The notes below the pieces were generated by a model. It saw only the letters and a list, made by a program, of their open reading frames with translations, ran no database searches and had not been told where the DNA came from. Of a DNA stretch of 64,000 bases, positions 59,122 through 64,000 are shown one piece after another. A program made the position numbers and the translations under genes. The DNA is from Arthrobacter sp. efr-133-TYG-118 (GTDB taxonomy: Bacteria; Actinomycetota; Actinomycetes; Actinomycetales; Micrococcaceae), in assembly GCF_030209755.1 (NCBI RefSeq), contig NZ_JARVRH010000018.1, positions 89,155-153,154 on the forward strand, read 5' to 3'. The number at the start of each line of letters is the position of its first letter. Positions within the stretch are counted from its first letter, which is position 1.

Positions 59122-60084
59122 ATGACTGCTCATCCAAAACCCCTTCTATTGCCGCGCCTTCGAGCGCTCATGATTTTGCTCCTTGCCCTGGTGTTGCCGG
59201 TAGCCCTCAGCGGCACAGCGGCAGCGGACAGTGGCAAATCCGCAAGGACGTGGACTGTCCAGGTCGGCTCCGAATCGTCGGATCAGGCCATCCAAGGAAT
59301 GTCCTTCCTGCCGAAGAACATCTTCATCAATGCAGGTGACAAGGTCACCTGGGAGGCCAACGCGGCCGAAATCCATACGGTCACGTTCCTGGCCGCGGGG
59401 CAAACCATCGAGTCCACTCAACCTTTTGATCCTTTCAGCCCCCTCTATATATCTGCGCAGGGCGGCACGTCCTACGACGGACACTCCTATTACAACTCCG
59501 GTGTGATGTCGAACGTCTCGAACAGTGGGTTCGCCGAAGTCGGTTCCTACACCTTGAAGTTCCCGGATACCGGCGATTTCACGTACTACTGCCTGGTGCA
59601 TGGCGCGGCCCAGAAAGGCACAGTCCACGTGCGGGCCAAGGGTACGGACTACCCGTACAGCCAGGAGCAGTACAACAACCGGGTAGAGCGGGCTGAACGG
59701 GCCATCATCCGTGACGGCTACCAGCAATGGAGCGACGCCCGCGATCAGGCGGACAACCACACCGTGATTGCCGGAACCGACGACGGCGTCGCCATGGTCA
59801 TGCGTTTCATCGAAGCTAAAGTGGTCATCCACGTTGGTGAGAAAGTGAGCTTCGTGAACAACGGCATGGGTGAGCCGCACACGGTGACCTTCGGTACCGA
59901 GCCTGCCAACCCGCTCCCGCCGCTGGGCGATCCGACGAATTACACGGGCGGACAGCTCAATTCGGGCATTTTGCCGCCGGGCGTGACATTCACGGTGACC
60001 TTCAACAAGGCAGGGGTCTACGACTACGTCTGCGCACTCCACGACTACTTTGGAATGGCCGGCAAGGTGGTGGTGAAGGACTGA
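59122..60084 (+). CDS. Secreted double-cupredoxin (plastocyanin-like) protein
   Basis: A 320-residue exported protein. Signal peptide ALMILLLALVLPVALSGTAA, cut near AAA-DSG. Two blue-copper-like domains follow. The first has AAEIHTVTFLAAG and the C-terminal ligands in TYYCLVHGAAQKG; the second has GEPHTVTFGT and YDYVCALHDYFGMAGKV. Both keep the His, Cys, His pattern of plastocyanins; a Met-like ligand is clear only in the second (GMAG). I choose ATG 59122, because AAGGA lies 9 bases before it; ATG 59113 directly follows AAGGA and is too close. It may carry electrons or bind copper outside the cell. Confidence 0.87.
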   Translation: MTAHPKPLLLPRLRALMILLLALVLPVALSGTAAADSGKSARTWTVQVGSESSDQAIQGMSFLPKNIFINAGDKVTWEANAAEIHTVTFLAAGQTIESTQPFDPFSPLYISAQGGTSYDGHSYYNSGVMSNVSNSGFAEVGSYTLKFPDTGDFTYYCLVHGAAQKGTVHVRAKGTDYPYSQEQYNNRVERAERAIIRDGYQQWSDARDQADNHTVIAGTDDGVAMVMRFIEAKVVIHVGEKVSFVNNGMGEPHTVTFGTEPANPLPPLGDPTNYTGGQLNSGILPPGVTFTVTFNKAGVYDYVCALHDYFGMAGKVVVKD

Positions 60085-60210
60085 GTCGCTAACTTGAACG
60101 CGTACCGGGGCTTGTTTCCCGTACTGTCGCTTAAGTGAACGCATGCCGGGGCTTGTTTCTGGTACCGGCGTTACAAACGCCCGGCTGGGAAACAAGCCCC
60201 CGTGCACGGG
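60085..60210. repeat. 41-nt tandem repeat with inverted arm
   Basis: Two units start GTCGCT at 60085 and 60126, 41 bases apart; both have TGAACGC and CGGGGCTTGTTTC. Then GGGAAACAAGCCCCCG (60187-60202) is an inverted copy of GGGGCTTGTTTCCC (60107-60120). It lies between the cupredoxin and PAS-ANTAR genes. Confidence 0.8.
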
Positions 60211-60358
60211 TGGGCCTTGCCCGGTGCGCGGGCACGCGCCGGCTCCGGGGCGTGCCAGTTGCCGGGGCGCCGGTGGGCCGAAGCGCCGAAGGTGCGGGCC
60301 GTCGTCGGGCGCGCTGTATTCTGGACGCTTACCCTGAATTAATAAGCACGCTTAGGAA

Positions 60359-61039
60359 ATGAGTCTTTGCGCGATGTTGGACAGCCCCCATACGTACTCG
60401 AGTGCACTGGGCGCCCCCGGCTTTCTGGCCGGAACCTTCCTGTTTGACCCGCTCACGGGGAAAGCGGAATGGTCCGACGGGCTCTTCAATCTCCACGGCT
60501 ACCAGCGAGGGGAAGTAGTGCCCACGCTCGAGCTGCTGATGTCGCACAAGCACCCGGAGGACAGGCCGCAGGCCATGGAGATCCTGGGTCAAGTGTTCCG
60601 CGACGGCGGACATTTCTGTATCTACCACCGGATCATTGACGCGCAGGGACATGTCCGTCGCGTGCTGACCGCGGGGAACGCTCAAGTGGGCCCGTCGGGG
60701 ACCGTCGCGCTCGAGGGGACCACGATCGACCTGACGTCCACGCTGCGGCGGGAAACCGAGCAAGCGGCGCGCGACGCCGTCGCGGGCGCCAATGCTACGC
60801 GGGGCGTCATCAATCAAGCACGCGGAATCCTGATGGGGCGGTTGCTCCTCAGCTCCAACGCCGCCTTCAAACTGCTCGTGAGTTGCAGCAGCATGACGAA
60901 CGTCAAGGTCGCAATCCTGGCCTCGCACCTTGTTCGCGTCGCTGACACCGATCACGGTCCGGAAGCAATGGACGAGTTCATTCGTGTTCTGCAGGCTTGC
61001 GACCAGGCGGCGGTAAAACGGGCGTTGGACCAACAGTGA
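60359..61039 (+). CDS. PAS and ANTAR domain RNA-binding regulator
   Basis: A 226-residue protein. Residues about 20-130 form a PAS domain (GTFLFDPLTGKAEWSDGLFN, then IYHRIIDAQGHVRRVLT). Residues about 150-210 are ANTAR (RGVINQARGILMGRLLLSS, then NVKVAILASHLV), which binds nascent RNA hairpins and prevents termination. PAS senses redox or ligands. The start is uncertain: ATG 60359 is directly preceded by AGGAA, and ATG 60374 is a later choice. It lies 99 bases before the PEP/ATP enzyme gene, and the hairpins upstream or between could be targets. Confidence 0.87.
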   Translation: MSLCAMLDSPHTYSSALGAPGFLAGTFLFDPLTGKAEWSDGLFNLHGYQRGEVVPTLELLMSHKHPEDRPQAMEILGQVFRDGGHFCIYHRIIDAQGHVRRVLTAGNAQVGPSGTVALEGTTIDLTSTLRRETEQAARDAVAGANATRGVINQARGILMGRLLLSSNAAFKLLVSCSSMTNVKVAILASHLVRVADTDHGPEAMDEFIRVLQACDQAAVKRALDQQ

Positions 61040-61138
61040 GAAGCCGGCCGGCCTAGCCATCGCCTCTCGCTCGACGGCGTGGCAGTATGTTGTGAGTCAG
61101 GCTCGATGAGGGCGTCTCCGCGACAAGGAGCGACGGTC

Positions 61139-63937
61139 ATGACCTACATCTACAACTTCGCCGATGTGCAAGCAGGCGACGTCGCCGTGGCTGGTGGCAA
61201 GGGCGTCGGGCTGGGCAACCTGGTTCGCGCCGGGCTGCCGGTCCCCCCGGGGTTCGTGCTGACCACCGCCGCGTATGAGGCCTTCGTGGATGCCAATGGG
61301 ATTCAGGCGCGCATCCAGGAACTGGCGGCCCTGCCGTCGGAGGCGACGCCGCAGGATTACGAGGACGCCTCGGCCGCAATCCGGGACCTTTTCACCGGCG
61401 GTAGCATGCCTGCGGCCATCGCATACGAGCTCGCCGCCGCTTATGAACGCCTCGGCGCCGACGGCGGTGGCGACGACGCAACCGACGGCGCAACCGCCGA
61501 CGACGACGGCGCGCCTGCGGACGACGACGGCGACCGCGGCGTGCCCGTAGCGGTGCGCTCGTCCGCAACGGCCGAAGACCTCGCCTCGGCCAGCTTCGCC
61601 GGGCAACAGGAAACCTACCTCAACGTCCGCGGGGCGGAAGCGTTGGATGCAGCGGTCATTGATTGCTGGTCTTCCCTGTGGACCGCGCGAGCCATGGCCT
61701 ATCGGGACCGTGAAGGCATCGCACCGGGAGATGTTCGCCTCGCGGTCGTGGTCCAGCGGATGGTCGAGGCCGAGGCAGCCGGAGTCATGTTCACCGCCAA
61801 CCCCGCCAACGGTCGCCGCGACCAGCTCGTGATCAGTGCCGCGTGGGGCCTGGGGGAGTCCGTGGTCAGTGGAACAGTCACCACGGATGACGTTGTTGTC
61901 GAAGCGGGAACCGGCCGCGTGCTTTCGCGCCGGACAGCCGACAAGGAAGTCATGACCGTCTACGCGGACGGCGCTGCGGACCGCGGCGCTGCGGACCAGG
62001 GAGGGACGACGGAGCGCCCGGTCCCTACGGCGCTTCGGAAGCAGGCCGTGCTCGACGACGGAGCGGCCGCCGTGCTGGCCCGCCATGGAACACGGATTTC
62101 GGACTACTTCGGAACTCCCCAGGACATCGAATGGGCACGGGCCGACGGCAATTTCTTCATGCTGCAATCCCGGCCCATCACTGCACTGCCTGAACCCGTA
62201 GCTGACACCCCGGACACCTGGCCGTTGCCCTACCCGAAGGGGCTCTACTTCCGCGCGAGCATCGTGGAACAACTGCCGGACCCGCTCTCGCCGCTGTTCG
62301 CCGACCTCATTGACGGCTCGGTGACCCGTTCGCTCAAGGCCTTGATGAACGAAGCCGTCGGGAGTGAGGTCGTCAGGGATGGCGACGTCGGACTGCCCAC
62401 CATCAACGGGTACGCCTACTACTACTACCGCACCTCGGCAATGTGGCGAGTGATGGGCAAGTCGCCGGCGGCCATGGTAGCCCTGGCCCGCGGCAAGGCG
62501 CACATGGGCATGGATGGCTGGCGGGAATTCTCTCATCCCCGCTACAAGCAGGTGCTCAAGGGCTGGTCGGCAAAGTCCATGGGGGAGCTTTCGGGAGAGG
62601 AACTGCTTGAGGGTGTCCGGACGCTGCTGGACGCAGGAACTGTGTATTACACGGCTGTGGAGTCAGTCATTCCGATCGCTGCCACGAGCGAAATCTCGTT
62701 CCGGGCGTATTACGACAAACTCATCCGGCGCGCGGGGGATCCCTCTGCCGAGACATTCCTCCTCGGCTATGACAGTGAACCCATCCGCGCGGAGAAATCG
62801 TTGTACGACCTCGCGGCCTGGGCCCGTGAAGTTGAGGGACTGGCCCCGGCGATCCTCAATCAACCGACGGCGGCACTGGCCGAGTCGCAGCGCAGCTGGC
62901 TCCCGCCCGCCGGCATGGATCCGGCACTTTGGCAGCAGTGGCATCCGCGTTTCCAAGCCCATCTCGATCGGTTCGGCCACGCGGTCTACAACCTTGACTT
63001 CCTCAGCCCGGTGCCGGCGGACGATCCTTCGGCGTTGCTGGACACGGTGAAGTTCTACCTGCGGGGACAAGGCAACGACCCGCATGAGCGCCAGCGGCTC
63101 TCGGCCGCCCGGCGCGAGGACCAAACCGAGCGGATGCTCGCCCGGCTTGGGCGGACCCGGCTCGGGCGGAGTCGTAGGGCGCCCTTCATTCGTCTGCTCC
63201 GGTGGGCGCAGAAGTCCGCACCGCTCCGCGAAGATGCCCTGGCCGACGTCGGGCTCGCCTGGCCGCTGATCCGGCGGATGCTGCTCGAACTCGGACAACG
63301 GCTGGTCTACTCCGGAGTGATCGCCGGTCCCGCCGACGTTTTCTGGCTACGCCAGCAGGAGCTGCAAAGCGCCGTCGAGTTCGGCCTCGCCGCGCCGCAA
63401 CCGCCGGGGACGGCGGAACCGCTCGCACAGATGGCGGTGGCAATTACGGGGGCGGCGCGCCCCGTCCGCGCTGACGTCGTCGAGGAGCGCAAGATGCTTT
63501 GGCGGGGCCAGGCCAAGGCGGCCGCCCCGCAACTGCTGCCCGAGACCCGTTGGATGAAGCGCGCTTTCGAATCGATGATGCCATCACGTTCCCAGGAGCA
63601 GCAGGGCGACGTCATCAAGGGGGTCGGCGCCAGTGCGGGCCGGGTCAGTGCTCCTGCGCGCGTCCTGGGCGGGCCGCAGGATTTCGGCCAGATGTCGCCC
63701 GGTGAGGTTCTGGTTGCCCGTATCACCACTCCCGCGTGGACCTCGCTGTTCGCCATGGCCTCCGCGGTGGTCACCGACGTCGGCGGCCCGTTGAGCCACA
63801 GCTCCATCGTGGCCCGGGAGTACGGCATCCCCGCTGTGCTCGGCACCGGAGTCGCTACCCAGCGGCTCACGAGCGGCCAACAAATCACCGTCGACGGCGA
63901 CGCCGGCACTGTGACGGTCGAGCACCCACCCGCCTAG
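61139..63937 (+). CDS. PEP synthase/rifampin phosphotransferase-like (PPDK-type) enzyme
   Basis: A 932-residue protein with an N-terminal ATP-binding domain (GGKGVGLGNLVRAGLPVPPG at about 19-38; VAVRSSATAEDLASASFAGQ at about 137-156), a central domain, and a C-terminal swivelling His domain with His887 in VGGPLSHSSIVAREYGIP. This is the domain order of rifampin phosphotransferase (Rph), which inactivates rifamycins with ATP, and differs from true PEP synthase by lacking a PEP barrel at the end. At about 107-133 is an unusual Asp/Gly/Ala-rich insert. ATG 61139 follows AAGGAG. Whether the substrate is rifamycin or another compound is not known. Confidence 0.9.
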   Translation: MTYIYNFADVQAGDVAVAGGKGVGLGNLVRAGLPVPPGFVLTTAAYEAFVDANGIQARIQELAALPSEATPQDYEDASAAIRDLFTGGSMPAAIAYELAAAYERLGADGGGDDATDGATADDDGAPADDDGDRGVPVAVRSSATAEDLASASFAGQQETYLNVRGAEALDAAVIDCWSSLWTARAMAYRDREGIAPGDVRLAVVVQRMVEAEAAGVMFTANPANGRRDQLVISAAWGLGESVVSGTVTTDDVVVEAGTGRVLSRRTADKEVMTVYADGAADRGAADQGGTTERPVPTALRKQAVLDDGAAAVLARHGTRISDYFGTPQDIEWARADGNFFMLQSRPITALPEPVADTPDTWPLPYPKGLYFRASIVEQLPDPLSPLFADLIDGSVTRSLKALMNEAVGSEVVRDGDVGLPTINGYAYYYYRTSAMWRVMGKSPAAMVALARGKAHMGMDGWREFSHPRYKQVLKGWSAKSMGELSGEELLEGVRTLLDAGTVYYTAVESVIPIAATSEISFRAYYDKLIRRAGDPSAETFLLGYDSEPIRAEKSLYDLAAWAREVEGLAPAILNQPTAALAESQRSWLPPAGMDPALWQQWHPRFQAHLDRFGHAVYNLDFLSPVPADDPSALLDTVKFYLRGQGNDPHERQRLSAARREDQTERMLARLGRTRLGRSRRAPFIRLLRWAQKSAPLREDALADVGLAWPLIRRMLLELGQRLVYSGVIAGPADVFWLRQQELQSAVEFGLAAPQPPGTAEPLAQMAVAITGAARPVRADVVEERKMLWRGQAKAAAPQLLPETRWMKRAFESMMPSRSQEQQGDVIKGVGASAGRVSAPARVLGGPQDFGQMSPGEVLVARITTPAWTSLFAMASAVVTDVGGPLSHSSIVAREYGIPAVLGTGVATQRLTSGQQITVDGDAGTVTVEHPPA

Positions 63938-63951
63938 CCCCCTCGGACGCG

Positions 63952-64000
63952 CGCTCACTTATGTGGTGTTTCCGGCGGACGCCCGCTCACTTGATGTGAG
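63952..64000 (+). repeat. 32-nt period array, locus 5 (cut by the window end)
   Basis: CGCTCACTT starts at 63952 and again at 63984, 32 bases apart, each preceded by GGACGC(G/C). It begins 15 bases after the stop codon of the PEP/ATP enzyme. Confidence 0.82.

Noticed and set aside
60085..61138. Rifamycin-associated element upstream of the Rph-like gene
   Set aside because: The GGGGCTTG palindromes here look different in length and centre from the element as I remember it, and they are 1 kb away; not claimed.

Overview
The window looks like a chromosome segment of a high-GC Gram-positive bacterium of the Micrococcaceae, most likely Arthrobacter or a close relative (Paenarthrobacter, Pseudarthrobacter). 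The reasons are GC-rich third codon positions, menaquinone genes, a System II cytochrome c maturation operon, Rex, a tiny bS22 ribosomal protein gene beside a MerR-like HTH gene, and an actinobacterial-type phenylacetate regulon. The gene order from about 0.5 to 15 kb (HTH, bS22, HAD phosphatase, glutaredoxin-like protein, Rex, phosphatase, TlpA, CcdA, ResB, CcsB, MenA, MenE, MenB) resembles, from memory, the order in mycobacteria, so this part is conserved core chromosome. No rRNA, tRNA, CRISPR array, prophage or transposase gene was seen.

Layout. 0-0.4 kb: 3' end of a DAHP synthase gene. 0.5-6.5 kb: information and redox housekeeping (HTH, bS22, HAD-IB, glutaredoxin, Rex), two Pro/Gln-rich membrane proteins and a YceI protein. 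5.8-10.7 kb: a tightly overlapped phosphatase-TlpA-CcdA-ResB-CcsB operon for cytochrome c maturation. 11.7-14.8 kb: menB-menE-menA. 15-19.8 kb: CPBP protease, amino acid permease, dienelactone hydrolase, SRPBCC and pentapeptide proteins. 19.9-22.8 kb: thiolase/enoyl-CoA hydratase/hydroxyacyl-CoA dehydrogenase operon. 22.9-25.5 kb: a DUF559 nuclease-like gene flanked by identical 66-bp palindromes, an acetyltransferase and an SGNH hydrolase. 25.6-32 kb: a LacI-controlled sugar ABC importer with ThuA and Gfo/Idh enzymes. 33.2-39.1 kb: PaaZ, a TetR (PaaR-like) regulator, PaaK and PaaI. 41.3-49.5 kb: a peptide-type ABC importer, a CocE-family hydrolase and a TetR regulator. 49.6-55.1 kb: response regulator, tiny secreted protein, soluble histidine kinase and oligopeptidase. 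55.2-57.4 kb: a SipW signal peptidase/TasA-like cluster. 57.6-63.9 kb: LCP protein, a double cupredoxin, a PAS-ANTAR protein and a rifampin-phosphotransferase-like PEP/ATP enzyme.

The phenylacetate genes lie in three separated blocks (19.9, 33.2 and 36.6-39.1 kb), but each block starts with a related TetR-type operator, so they look like one regulon; the ring-epoxidase genes paaABCDE are not in this window. The sugar locus has its own LacI operator, a perfect 27-bp palindrome in front of the regulator gene with a half-copy in front of the importer.

The most unusual content lies between genes. At least five dispersed intergenic repeat families occur: a 66-bp palindrome (four full copies), arrays of a GCTCACTTATGT-type unit with a strict 32-nt period (five loci, both orientations), a roughly 90-bp element with a 72-bp perfect direct duplication, a 60-nt element placed right after stop codons, and a 41-nt tandem repeat with an inverted arm. 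Other points of note are a signal peptidase fused to a histidine-less Hpt-like domain and the ANTAR/Rph-like pair.
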